A DNA stretch of 64,000 bases from Klebsormidium nitens (taxonomy: Eukaryota > Streptophyta > Klebsormidiophyceae > Klebsormidiales > Klebsormidiaceae). A program made the position numbers and the translations under genes. Below, one piece after another: positions 37,401-50,000 of this stretch. Where the stretch lies: contig DF237138.1 of assembly GCA_000708835.1 (NCBI GenBank), forward strand, positions 91,868 to 155,867, given 5' to 3'. The notes under the pieces are model-generated. The model saw nothing but the letters and a program-made list of their open reading frames with translations. It was not told the origin of the DNA and searched no databases. The stretch's first letter is position 1. Every line of letters starts with the position of its first letter.

Positions 37401-40400
37401 CCAGAAAATTCACATCCCGCCCCAAAGACGTAAGAAAAATTGTTGCAACTATTGGAAATTGCAGAATGAAAATGGAGGGGTAGATCACAGGAGACGTATT
37501 GAAGAGGCGTATGTATATGGAGAGGGAGCCACAGAATGCGCTCAGCATGGATGTAACGGATGCTGCTTCAAAATGGCGAGGTTTTTGAAATAGATCTCGT
37601 TATTTTCTCATTCAATAGATTGGATTGGGAGGCCTCTGATAAAGATCTCCGCGCTCTATTCTACATTATGACTCCTACTGATCGCAGCGAGATCAATAAC
37701 ATTTGTAGTCGCGGACTTGAGAACGCTTAAAGGTTTCTGCAAAAGCGTCTTTTCTGTTCGAAAGGTTCTACAAGGAGGAGGTAAGGAGGAAGCGTTCATG
37801 AAGAGAGAGCTTTCTACCAACACGCCAGGACCCCTTACCCGAAAACAGCTCGTGCGCTGTGTAAGGTAGATACTGATTTGGAGAAAGCCAAACAATCGTT
37901 CGCTCATCTTCGTTCTTTTTACGTGCAGCTTCGAGCAACTACGCCCCGAACGCCAACATCCCCACTATCACTGTCGACACGATCAACCAGGCCGGCTCCG
38001 AGTGGGCCCTGCGCATCGCGGCCGCGCGCGCGTCCGCCGCGCTCCCGAACGGCGGCGCCAAGGGCGAAACCCTAAACCCACAGGCGAAGGGCGCGCCGTC
38101 GCGCGCGGGCGTTTTCTCAACCGTCGAGAGCGTGCTCAAGCAGCAGGTGAAGCGCGCGCAGGCCGCGGCCCCCAAGGACCCTGCCGAACCCCTAAACCCC
38201 CGCGCGAAGTCCCTTTCCGGCGAGAAGGCGCAGCGGACGTCTTCCGGCGAGAAGAAACCGAAGAAGAAGGCCAGCAGCGACTCGAAGGGGAAAGCGCCTC
38301 TGACCCTGCCGGTCAAAGCAGAACTCATGGCCGACGCACAAACCCCGCGCTTCGTCCAAACCCTCAAAACCCCGCGCTCCGCGGCCGCGAGCACGACCAC
38401 GACGCCCTTCCCCCCGGCCAGCCCCGCCGTCGACGCGCCGGCGGGCGCGAGCCTGCTGACGTCACTCCAGACCATCACAGAGCGGCTGCAGGAGCTTCCG
38501 GGCGACGAAAAACCCTCCGGGATTTTGGAGAAGCTGCCGACGCGCGGCGCGAAGAAGCGCTCGCGCAGCCGCACCGTGTCGGCGGACACGTCAGTCCCGG
38601 TGGTGCCGTCCACGACGGACGACGGCGCGCGTGCGAGCGCGCACGGCGCGGCCGCATTCGAGGCGAGCGAGCGCGGCGACCAGGCGGTCCCCGAGCCGCC
38701 GCGAAGCCTCCAACTCCTGCGGACGTCGAGCCGGACGTCCAGCGACAATCTGCTGCACGCGCTGCTAAGTGGGGCAAAATATACGCCTGGGCCGTCCCCC
38801 CAGAACAGCTGTCTGCAGGAGCAAGGGCTGTCGACGCTCATGGGATCAGGTCGGTGAAAGCTACCGGCCGTCGTTTCTGATATTCGTGATGTCAAGTAGA
38901 ATTGGTTCTGCCAGATTGTCGAAGTGGATCAGTAGTGTGGGATCTATTCCGCAGTGGAAGAAAACGAAAACGTCATTTGTGCTGCTGCAAAACTCTCCAA
39001 TTGCTTGGCTCTTCGAAGGCACGTTTTCGCGAAGCTTTTCCGCTTTCAGTCTCCTCACTTTTTTCCTTTAGACGTTGCTATCTTCAATGCCATCTCTGTA
39101 ACATCTTCCCAGCTTGTTGGATTGTACAGCTCCCTAATGATGAGACGGTGATTAAACTTCGGCTGCCCGCTTTGTCGCAACGCCCGGCAGAACCTCGAAC
39201 GGTAGCGTTCTGAGTTTTAAGTCGCTCTGAGCATCAAGGATAATAGAGAATTCAAACAGTCTTGCAGTCTTTGCTTCCCTGTACCTGCTCGCATGGCGCA
39301 CCTCGCCAGCGCCTAAGAAGCAGACAATCTTTCACAAACCGTCCGCATATTTGTGCTCAACATACCCCCCCTCAAGATTCCAACGGTCTTCCTCCTTCTA
39401 CATCCACAGGGCTGTCGAGCTTCGGCCTCTTCGCGGCGGCCCGTTCAGGAGTGAAAGAGACTGACCATGACGCCGACGAGGTGCAAAGCCCGCGCCGAAG
39501 CGACGGGGGCGCGCCCGACGGCGACGCGGCCGCCAAGCCGCAAACCTCCAGGGTCGCCCGGCCGTGGCCGAGCTATTTCCAGCCGGGGGGATCCACCGTG
39601 AAGTAAGAAATCAGCTGTTGCAGAATCATTGCAAAAGCGAGGAAATGAGACTCGCCAGTCCTGTATTCGATGCAATCGCTGAAAGTAAGCGAATTACCAC
39701 AGCGACGCTTGAGGCCAGCCGTCGTAACTTTAGCAGATGCACTTCGAGAATGACTTAAGAACAGGGTATTGTTTAACACAAAGGTGAAGAATGTTTCTGA
39801 GAAATAGTTTAAGAACAGATTTGTCGCGCCGAAAAGTGAGTGTCTGCTTCAAATTCTCCTTCATTTATAGCATCCGCTAACAGTCTAGACCTTGGCTTTT
39901 CTTGCTTGTCTGCTACCTTTGCCCATACCCTTGCATTTCTTTTACCCGGATCTAAGAGGGTGACCTTTTTCTTTTCAGGGGCGACAAGCCGACCGACGCA
40001 AGCCCCGAGCAGTCGCCCCTCCCCTGGGCGTCCTTTCACCCTTTCGGCCTTCTCTCATCGACATACAACAGCTACGGAACCAACTTTACCCCGGGGCCAT
40101 TTACCGGCGGCTTCGGCGCGCATTTCAGTAATCGGGGGAACATTTTCCCTTTCGGCCCGACCCCGGAGATGAGAGACGAGAAAACCCCGGGCGCGAGCGC
40201 GCGCGAGGAAACGGCGGCCGCGGGGGGCGACGTGCGTGGCCGGCCGCGGTCGCTGTCCCTGAACCTGGGCCCCGTGTCGCCCCCGATGGTTTCGAAGTCG
40301 AACGGGGATCCCGCGAGGACGCTAGAGCACCAGTTCGACGGCGACGACTCTCCGCTGGCGCTGGTTCGGAGGAGCCCGGAGAACAACTTCACGGGGCTGT

Positions 40401-40699
40401 TGACGGCGGTGGAGTCGCCAGCCAACGAAGAACTAGTGCGGGAAAGGAAGCGCGCGAGAGTCGCGTCGCCTGGTGTAGAGGTGGGAGACCGGGAAAAGGT
40501 GGTTGTTTTGGATCAGGAGAAGCGACCGGGAAATGCACAACCGGGACCCGCAGGGACCGTCGGTGGAGAGCTTCCGACGTTCAACCTGATGGGCGCTGCG
40601 ATTACGCACGGACGAATCGAGGTAAAGACTGTTGAGAATGCTCGGCTTGCATTGGAACAGTTCTTGACGGCTATCCGGGACACCGGGCTTGAAAAGTAA
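34420..40699 (+). CDS. WRKY transcription factor, group IIb-like
   Basis: Eight exons (34420-35109, 35494-35728, 36077-36222, 36564-36677, 37116-37314, 37929-38849, 39410-39602, 39979-40699) join in phase to 1,072 residues. The WRKY domain reads [20 protein letters not shown] then AYYRC, with a C-X5-C-X23-H-X-H zinc finger ending EHMHNHPL. The intron falls between PVRKQ and VQR, the V-type position diagnostic of groups IIa and IIb. A Glu/Gln-rich coiled coil precedes it ([20 protein letters not shown]), as in IIb factors, and the stretch after the finger ([17 protein letters not shown]) matches the group IIb ATSSAASMLLSG-type tail. The nuclear protein should bind W-box (TTGAC) promoters; TTGAC occurs just upstream of its own ATG (34381-34385). 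It is about twice the length of land-plant IIb proteins owing to a long disordered C-terminal half. A decayed WRKY copy lies in intron 3. Confidence 0.95.
36451..36490 (+). repeat. Decayed copy of the WRKY-signature exon edge
   Basis: CTTTGACGGCAACTGGCACA and the following AGTATGGCCGG align with TTCGACGGCTGCAACTGGCG and CAAGTACGGCCAG of the working exon. The coding equivalent is [10 protein letters not shown]: Cys deleted, Arg to His, Gln to Arg. It lies 108 bp upstream of the functional signature. Confidence 0.75.
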
Positions 40700-42461
40700 T
40701 AGAGGGGAGGCATCGAGATTCGGCTGCAGCTTTCATACAAGATGATCATATACTGAGATACTGAAGCTGTGCCTTTCAGTTTCTCGAGAAGCTACGGAAG
40801 TCTGACGAACAGCGAGATTTATCGCTTCTGAAGCAGCGCCTAAATCCTCGGGTCAGTTCCGGTCGATCAACGGCGTACTTGTCTCAATTATGGTATGTTC
40901 GGGCATACCACTCTCAGACGTATGGTTACTACACCTCTCTAAAACTTCTCAAAGAGAAATGCGGACTGAACATCGTCACATTATTTGTTCAATGCAGGGA
41001 GCCGCCCGCATAGAGTCAACGTAGAAGCAACTTCGAAAAGATGGAAGACGGAAGCAAGTTGTAATCTGCTTCCGACCCGCACATGGACTTAGGCGCTACT
41101 GGGATATTCGCAACACCGCGCAGCAACGTCGGTCCCGAATTGGTCACAATCTCGGTGGTCATGATCTCCGTGACCACTGATCATATCCTCGACAGCTCCA
41201 ATTAGTTTCAAACAGCAAGATGACCAAGATAAGAGTAGACTGGCCCATTAGGTTTGATTGGCAAAGTTGCGAGGGCAAAACAGAATCAAAGGACGGTTTA
41301 CATTTTCTGCTTAACGACAGCTATTGAGGGAAACGGGAGCAGCTACTAGGTGCAACTCGTAAGGTGCATTTGCGTGCGGATAGGTATCAAAAAGTACTAG
41401 AACGATCAGTCGAGGTCAGACTCAGGTCTGACCGTGTCAGCAATCTAGGGTAGAATTCTACAGCACTTCACTGGAACACCAAGATACTAAGCTATTACGT
41501 CCAAACGGACGGTTAGTTCAGCCTCTGACGAACATTGAACAGTGCACGCTTAAGTGCACCGCGGCTGTGTACACACGCTGACCTCAAAACACTGAGGAAT
41601 ATGCTCATGGCTTTGATTTTTATTCAACCTGTAACAGTTCCTTACGATGGCCGAGAGAATTTGTACACCATTGTCTTGAATGGTCCATTGCTGAGTGCCT
41701 TGAGGCGATACGATCAGTTTGCCACAGTATTACTCGCTTTTATCCTCTATTCGTCTTGCATGATCTAGGACGGTGCAGTCCCTCGTCATTGACTCGGACT
41801 TACCTCGATCCTTATTTAGGCAAGCAGTGACTGAGTTCTTCTATGAAAGGCGTTTCGCTCCTCGTTTAGCCTCGTATTTGGACATAATGATGCACTGAGT
41901 GCACGGCCCGCCAAAATCCGATTAATCGGGGCCTAAGGACGACTCCAGGTCAGTACACAACCCCTCTCCAGGATGTACTTCAGATGATCTCGAATGGATA
42001 AAGGTGCGCAAGAGAATATCAGGTGTGGGCCAGCTTGACGCGTGCACATAAATAGCGCTGCAGCCCTTTGCTATGTGCTGCCAACATTTCACAATGCCTG
42101 CAAGTCGATACGACCCAGCAAAGTTCAAATTGCGGGATTGCGTTGACCAACGCGTGTAAACTTCAGCGCTAGTTGAGCTTTAGGTTAATGCATTGAGGTT
42201 CTGGCACGTCACCACGGTAGTTAGCGCCGGGCCCGCGTGCCGCGCATGCAGTGCCTCCAGGGTCTGCAGGGGCCGCGCTCCGTTCCGGCCTCCTTTCAAA
42301 TTCTTCCGCCGAGGTTCAGCTGAGTTCAGCTCCACAGGATAGAGATAAACAAATCTGAGCCGTTCATCGGGCAAGCCACAGGCTCGCCGCTAAATAGACG
42401 GCGGTTGTCGCGAGGCCGAGGTTGTTGCGTAGGGAAAACTGACTCCGAGCTAAGTTATCGA

Positions 42462-42494
<33 letters not shown>

Positions 42495-44043
42495 NNNNNN
42501 NNNNNNNNNNNNNNTTCACTCTTCCCCCAGTGGGGAGGAGGGAAGAAGGTAAGGGGGTTTGCACCCACCCTATACGGAGCTAAGTTATCGATCACTCACA
42601 TGAAAAGGCCCAAAGAGGAAATAGCGGGGGGGCTCGGGGGGGCGGCCCCCCCCGGTTTTTATAGGTAAAAAAGGGGTCGCGGTCCGACTCGGATCGAAAC
42701 TATGTATACCTGCAATACATATGTACCAAGTTATCGATCAACGTACTCATATGCAACCTATGCTACCAAGACTCATTTTGGGCCGGAGTTGTTGACAAAA
42801 GGGCTTTGCTAGCCGCACAGCACTTTTCACAGGCTTGCCGCCGGATGACTGGAAGCAGACTCACTGATGAATATTTTCAGCTTGGCACTGTATGACCATG
42901 TCTTCTAGAGAAAACCCAGGCATTCGTTACATAATGGCCCGCTCTAACATAGATTTGATATCCCTGAACGGAGCAATCGCTCCTCTAAACGTTGAACAAG
43001 AATTTGGGGCGACTGCAAGGATCATGTTTTTGTGTGGTGATGCACAAAAGACAATGCAGGAAGACAAGAGCGTGGGCCATGCAGAAATCTTGGGATTGAA
43101 GGTGCTCAGATGTTGAGTATGAGGCAACGTTGTCCCAGCAATGAGCAGACAATGCGACAATAGAAATGGCAGCAACAATGCTTGATTAGAAGGATTCAAA
43201 GTCTGCTGCAAGCTGGTGAGACGTGCATGTCATCAGTCTGCTCGATCAAGGGTTTAGCACTTCCTGGAGATGTTCAGGTTTGAGAAACCTAAGGAATGCT
43301 GCAACCCTGCCGTTTACAGGAGCAACTGCAGAAGAAAGTGTTCAACTCGTTCCTAAGAAGGTAAGAAAGAAATAAAGCTTTCTGTACATATGTGGTCATC
43401 TCTGATCTGCACGACGTGACAGGCGCGTCGTAGCTAGTAAGCCCCGTGAAGTTAAGCTGTTGTTCCCAGGATATGCAAATTCTCTTCTGTTGAAGGATCC
43501 TTGGTCAAACCAAAATCAAGGTGCCCCTTAGCCTACAGAACTGGCATGCCTGTGTAAGAGTGGGCCTTCACAAACTGCAACATTTGAGTGTGCTAGCTTT
43601 CAATAGTCTAAAAGTATTCAAGTCAGAACCTGTGCAAGGACCAATGTTGCGGTCTTTACACGAAACTCCACCACCATGACCTGTTACAGTCTTCCCTATC
43701 TGACGCTTTTCAGAAGGTAGCATGTTTTTCAGTTCCAAGTTGTGGTCCTGCCAACAGCAACAGATCCGGTTGGTTCCTGGTCGTTTTCCCTTCGCCACTA
43801 TCGTCCTGAAAGCCTCTCTAAACAAACAGAGGGAAATCATCAGACATGCCTACTTGGTGGCTGAACTACGCGCCTTTCCATTGAAGCTGAAGTTTGCATT
43901 TCGCACTTTGATCAAGAGCGACCGAAAGCCACATATGCAACCAATGATTCGTCTCTGTTGTCCATCAACGCCTGCTTTGCTCTGCATTCAGGTAGCTGTG
44001 GAAGAAAGTTCAGCACATGGAGGGGCCACATGCAGCTCCCACC
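40700..44043. other. Intergenic region with assembly gap
   Basis: About 3.3 kb between two plus-strand genes. It contains the WRKY 3' UTR, the poly-T/N gap region near 42464-42660, and probably the 5' UTR of the next gene (an acceptor-like TTCAG at about 43986-43990 precedes its ATG). No protein family recognised. Confidence 0.55.
42449..42660. other. Assembly gap flanked by poly-T and a repeated 17-mer
   Basis: Thirty-one T (42464-42494) run into 20 N (42495-42514). GAGCTAAGTTATCGATC occurs immediately before the poly-T (about 42447-42463) and again at about 42576-42592, with a partial CCAAGTTATCGATC near 42727. Downstream is a run of G and C homopolymers (about 42627-42655). The region is low-complexity and may be mis-joined. 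Confidence 0.85.
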
Positions 44044-47000
44044 ATGCCTGTCCATCTGAAAAAGCTCAGCGCCTCAAGCTATGAGGGGGATCGGGAGCAC
44101 GAAGCAGGCCCTGCTCGCAAGATCACAGTGAAGGTGCTCACGGAGGCGGCCAGGAATGCAGACCGACTGCGTCAAGAGATAGCAGGTTAGCAAACATAGA
44201 CTTAGTGATTCACTGCTTCTCTTCGTTTACCTTATGGATCTTCTAGAGCCCATGAACCTCGTACATAGCGTGTTTTGGAGGACAGCAGCAGGGTCTTTGA
44301 TTTGTGGAAGAAGAGACTTTCGTTCAGGAAGATGCAGGACCACGGGAGACAGATTCTGCTTCTGTCTACTTGATCCAGGAAAGAGTAGAAGCAGCAAAGC
44401 CACCCTATTCAGAAACCAGAAGCAATAGCATCAATGAAAGATACTGCGTGTGAGAAGAATGGCAAATCCTAATGAGAGAAAGGAACCTTGTATATCTACA
44501 GCAACCGAACGCAAACATGCTGCTCTGCCCTAGCGGTTGCCAATAAGGACGTCGCATGTAGAAAGCTGGTTGCAAAATGGAAAACGGTTTGGCTCCTTAC
44601 ATCAGGGAGCCCCATTGAGGGCCCGAATCCAAGAAAGCGGAGCAGCACATTGCGAGTTATGGACAGCTTTCTGTGCAGTATTCGAACGCAAAATTTCCTC
44701 AACTGGTTGATGGAACGGCAGGCAGACCTTTGCAATCAGCGGGAGAAAGCGTGAAGAGAATTGCTCGTTGTCGTAAGTGTCTCTCGGAAAGCTCTCTGAA
44801 TAGTGAGCTTCATAAGGAGGGAGCTAAGTGTGGCATGTGATAGCCATAAAATTGGCGTTTCAAGCATCAAATCAGGTTCCGGCTAATCAAGTGGAGCTTC
44901 AAACGTTGCAACTTGACGAGAACGTTAATGTACAGATTCTCTGCCCCGCTCAGCTCCAAGATTGCAGTTGATATTGGACTCAATAAACCTTCCCCTCAGT
45001 CCTCCTTTAACACCATACTGTCTGCTCCCTGCAGCGATAAAGCTGAGCGTCGCAGCCGGTGTCGGCGGCCCCTCCGGCCCCCAGCAGCTCATGCGGTCGA
45101 GGAGCATGGAGAAGTCCAAGAGCATGGAAAAATCGCCATTACTAGTTACTCAAGCAGGGACCACGTCACTCGATCCAGACGCAACGGACAATGGCGAAGC
45201 TCGGAGGCGGTCATCTCTGGAAAGAAGCACTGCGTTCAAGATCGGGGGGGAAGAGAAAGGAACGGATGGACTTGGGGAGGACCGAAGACGGTCCTCTTTG
45301 GAAAGAAGCTCTGCTTTTAAGATGGGGGGAGGAGTCCAACCAACGGACGAGATCGGCGAGGCCCGAAGACGGTCTTCCCTGGAGAGAAGCGACGCGTTCA
45401 AAATTGGGGGAGAAAGGAAACGGACCGATTCTGCTGTCAGCCAACAGAGGAAGCAAGTCACAAGCGGGGAGACTCGTGCCAAGACACCGCTGAAAACGCA
45501 GCCGATTGTCGACGGAACGGTACCAGCAAACGTGGGAAAGAAAGCCGCGGCGGCTGGCAAGCGGTCTGGAGCAAAGGTGGGGCCCCTCCCGGTGGATTCC
45601 CCCGATTGGTTGGACAAGGAAATGATTACAGGGCCTCACGCCAAAGCGAAGCCTGTTAGCGATCCGTCCAAGTCGGGGGGGTCCTCAGAGCACGGAGACG
45701 TGCCCCCCGGGACGGTGCAACCGGCCAAGCCGCTCGACTTTTCTCTCACGGCGATGAGGAAGCACCTGAACAGCACGCAGGCGCACGGGCCCGGGGACAT
45801 GTCCCGGTCGACGGAAGAGATGAAGAAGCAGATGTTGGAGAAACTGCGCGCCGTGAACAGCAGTTTCAAGGAGAACCAGGGGGCGAAGAAATCGAAGTTT
45901 GCGGCCAAGGCGCGCCCGGTGGAAGCCAACCGGGCGGCTGCTGGGGGAGCGGACACTGCGGCGGAGGTCGGGGAAGAGACCCGGGGGACGGATATTGTTG
46001 AGGGAAAGACGACGCAGTCTGGATTGGAAGGTGCGACCAGATTGCCCCGGACTGTGACGATGGGGAAAGGCACGGCCGTTGCGCAAAGAACGGCGTCGCC
46101 TCTGAAGCGGACAGTAAGTAGAGCGGCAAAAGAGGTCTCGGAGGGAGGAGGCGGGCAGCCGACGGGAGCGGAGTCCGCGCCAGAAACTCCGTTGGAGAAA
46201 GCGGAACGGTTGCGGAACGAGGCGGCAGAGGTGATAAGCAGGCGGGTATCGGAGCATAAGGTGGCGGTGGCGGACGGGCATACGGCGCCTGCAGAGGGGC
46301 ATAAGGCGCCGGCGGAGGGGCATAAGGGGCCGGCGGCGGAGCATAAGGCGCCGGCGAGCGGGCAGGACGGCAGCGCTTCTACACGAGAGTTGTCGCCCAA
46401 ACGGGGCCAGAGGTCGCCAAAACGGACGTCCGCAACGACAAAAACGTCCGCCGAAGCGCCAAACCGGACGGCTGTCGTGCAAGCGAGTACAGAGGGGCCA
46501 GATCGGACGGGGGATAAGCAAGCCTTCGCGGAGGCGCGTACGAAAGAGGTTCCGTCTGGGTTGCCGGCTCAGCGTTCGTCGCAGGCCGAGGGGGAACCAG
46601 GATCATTACCGAACGTTGTGACGGTCAGCGCGGAAAGACGTGAAAGCGTTACGGCGCGGCGGAGCAGCGACGGAAAAGGACCAGGCAGCAGGAGGCAGAG
46701 CGTGTCGAGCAGCGACAAGAAGCCGGAATTCATCGACCGGGCGAAGAAGACGGCGGTAAAGGAGGCGTTGGAGAAGAAGGCGGAGAATCTGCGCAAATTT
46801 CGGGAACAGAAAGAGGCACAGGTGAGAAGCGTGGCCTGACATTGTAGTTCATATCTGGTCCATTTTTCTTCTCTAGTGACTTCCTAGGTCTGCTGTCTTT
46901 TCAGGAAGACAGCGGACCGGCTCGAATTGAGGTTTAGCAACTCGAGACTGCATGTAGGTCGAGAATAAGGCTTATGTCGCAAGTAAATGACTGCGAGATC

Positions 47001-50000
47001 CTACGGTCTTGAACCTCGCACTTCTTGCAATCAGGTTCATTTTGTGAAGATAAAGATTTCGAAATGTGTTTCTTGAGACAAGAATGTGGGCACTGTTGGC
47101 TTGTAAAACCCGAAACTTACTGTCCAAGCTTTGCGCTCCACGACTGGAAAAGCTGAAAGTGATTGTTTTCCGGATTTGTGCTAATCGTCCGAGCAGCGAA
47201 GAGAAAGACTTTTTGCTACGTGAAGCTGGGACTTCAGAATCCCAAACCTATTCCTCCAAGTGCACAGTGCCTTACTGAGGGTAATACGATGGCATCACGA
47301 GTCGCCCAGCCTGGCCGCGTGACCTGATGTCAAGCCTAAATACGTAGCCGTCAGATCACCACGCTTTTGCAAACCAATGGTCCCGATTCTGCATTCTTGT
47401 TTCAAATCTTGATTGGAGTCCGGCAACCAGGTTCGACAGATTCTACGGTAGGCAAAATGATACTGGTGGTTCTCGTATCAACTTTATCACCGTCTCAGCC
47501 GTCGCAAGAAGAAGCGTCCTTGCAAAGAGAAATTCTGGACATTGTTACGCTGAATTCTTCGAGTCGTGTAGGTGCGGATACTGCTACCTATTCTAGGAGG
47601 TCTAGATTGATCCGCCCTCAAATGCAAAAGCTGACGCTCTTATCTTGGCCTCAAAACAGGCGGCGATGCTCCAGAAACAGAAGGAAGACCACGAGCGTAA
47701 GCACCTCGAAAAGCTGGGCCAGCTTCCGCCCGCAGCCGTTCCGCCAACGGAGTCCGCTCACGTTCCCGAGCAGAACCCAGCGAACCCAGCGAAGACGTCT
47801 CAACCAACCCCAAACAAAGAACCCACGCAGCGCCAGCTGTCGCCGTTGAAAGCACGGGCAGCACCGAATCCAACGTCAAAGAAACGCGCAACGAGTGTCG
47901 CAGCCGTGTCTGAATCCGCCGGAGCGGAATCCGCAGCGGAATCCTCAGCGATATCAAGGGCCGCAGAAGGGCCACCGGCAAGCGTATCTGACGCTCCGCT
48001 GAAGTCAACGGCGCTCCGCACGACGTTCTCGCTGAAGAAGGGGGCCGTGGCAAAGACTGGGGGGGCGCATGAGGGAGCCACGCGTCAGGATCCAGAAGGT
48101 GTCACGTCAGCGAGGGATCCGTCCAAAGCGGTCAAACCTACCCTTACACTGGGGCCGGGTTGGGAGACGGCGCAGAAGCACGCGGGGAAAGTGGAGGAAC
48201 CCCCGGAGGAGAAAGCGGCGATCGGGGCGCCAGATTTGGAAGGTGCCACGTCAGCAGGGGATCTATTCAAAAATTCAAAATCCGCCCTCAAATTGGGGCC
48301 GGGCTGGGAGACGGCGCAGAAGCGGGCGGGGAAAATAGAGGAGCCCCCGGAGGAGAAAGCGGCGGTCGGGGCGCCGATTTTGGAGCTCTCGGAAGCGGTC
48401 GGGGCGTCGAGTCCCGGGCACTCTGATGCGGCCGGGAGGCTCTTCGTGCAAGCAAGCCCGAAGGATCCGCCCGGGAAGGCGGAATCCGGCCCGGAACCGG
48501 AACGAGAGGACTCTCAGTCAAGTACTGCTGCGGCCGAGAAGGAGTTCCCGACAAAGAGAGACGGAGCACCGAGAGAAAATGGTGATGGCGAGGTTAAGGA
48601 CCCGGTTATCAAGCAACTCCACGATAACCCCGCCTTCTCGCCCGCCAACAGCCCCATGGCGAAAGCAAGCAAAGCGGCGCCCTCCCTTAAACCAGATGTC
48701 AGTCCGGAACCCGCACCGGTTAACGCAAACCCGATCCCGGAGAGTTCAGAGATGGACCCCGGTTGGCCCCTCCGACCACACTGGACCCCCGCTTCAGCAC
48801 CCGGTACTAACCCTCCAGGGTTGACTGAGTTAACCGGAAAACTGAGGCACGCTTCAACCGAGGAGATCTTTGTTTCGGCCGGGCATGCCGTCGCTGCTGC
48901 GGAAAAGAAGCTGAACGAGAGCCCGGTTGTCGGATCCCCAACCGCTCCTTCAGACGAGAAGGAGCCGGTAGTTGTTGAGCCGGTTGCAGTACCCACCGGC
49001 CCGGCTCGCGTTCCGTCGGTCAACGTCCACAAAGGGAAAGCAAAGACTTCGTCGAAGTCTTCGGACGGCGACCCACCAGCTGCGGACGCGCACATGACCG
49101 TCGCCAAGGCTGAACGCGTTGACTCCAGACCGGCAGGTACAAGGGACGGGCCGGAACGTTCCGCCGGAACAGATGGAAAGAAACCGGCGGCCGGGAAACA
49201 GATCTCCTTCTCAAAGTCCGTGAGCAGGGGCCTCTCCACCAAAACCCCCCCTATTTCCCAGGCGCCCGTTGCCCCCCAGGAAGGAGAAACGGCGAAACCC
49301 TTAAAACCTGAAATGGTGCCCAGTGCCGCGGCCGCCAGGACCGAGCCGACAATCGAGAAAACCGCTTCCGGTCTGAAGCCGCTCAAGATCCCCAACAACC
49401 GGAAGAGCGTGACCGGAACGCTTCCCGGCAGCCCAGGCGCCCCGGCGCCGAGCGCCCCTGTTCTGGTGGTCCCGGTCGACGGAACCGAGCGGCGGAAGAG
49501 CGGCGAGAAGCGGACGGAAGAGCCGGAAACGAAGAATCTGGCGGAAAGCCAGCGGAAGATGCAAGAGGAGCTGGACCTGATCGCGGCGGGGCTGGCTTAC
49601 GTCAAAGTGAACAGATACGGCAGCTCGGCGCCCCCGGAAGGTGAGCCAGATTGACGGCGAGCTTTTTTCGTCATAAGGCGTGCGGGAAAGCACAATGTTC
49701 AATCTGCTGTTTCTTCCTTCTAGAGTACCATTGGTTGCTTCTTTGAGAGATTGTAGGATCTGCCAACCTTTTCCTGCGACGATCGGGCTTATCATCCGTC
49801 TTTTCTTGGTGATAATGGTCCTGCGCAAGTGCATCTGTCAAAACTTTGGGTACACGAGGGAGTCAACATGATTTAGTTCTATCCTTCACGGCCGAAACTG
49901 CAATCACTCATTCTCGAAAAAAAGAGTTATGTACCTCGCTCTCATCGAGTGAAGAAGTACTTCCACTATCGTCCTGAACGTCGAACTCTATACTTCCTAT

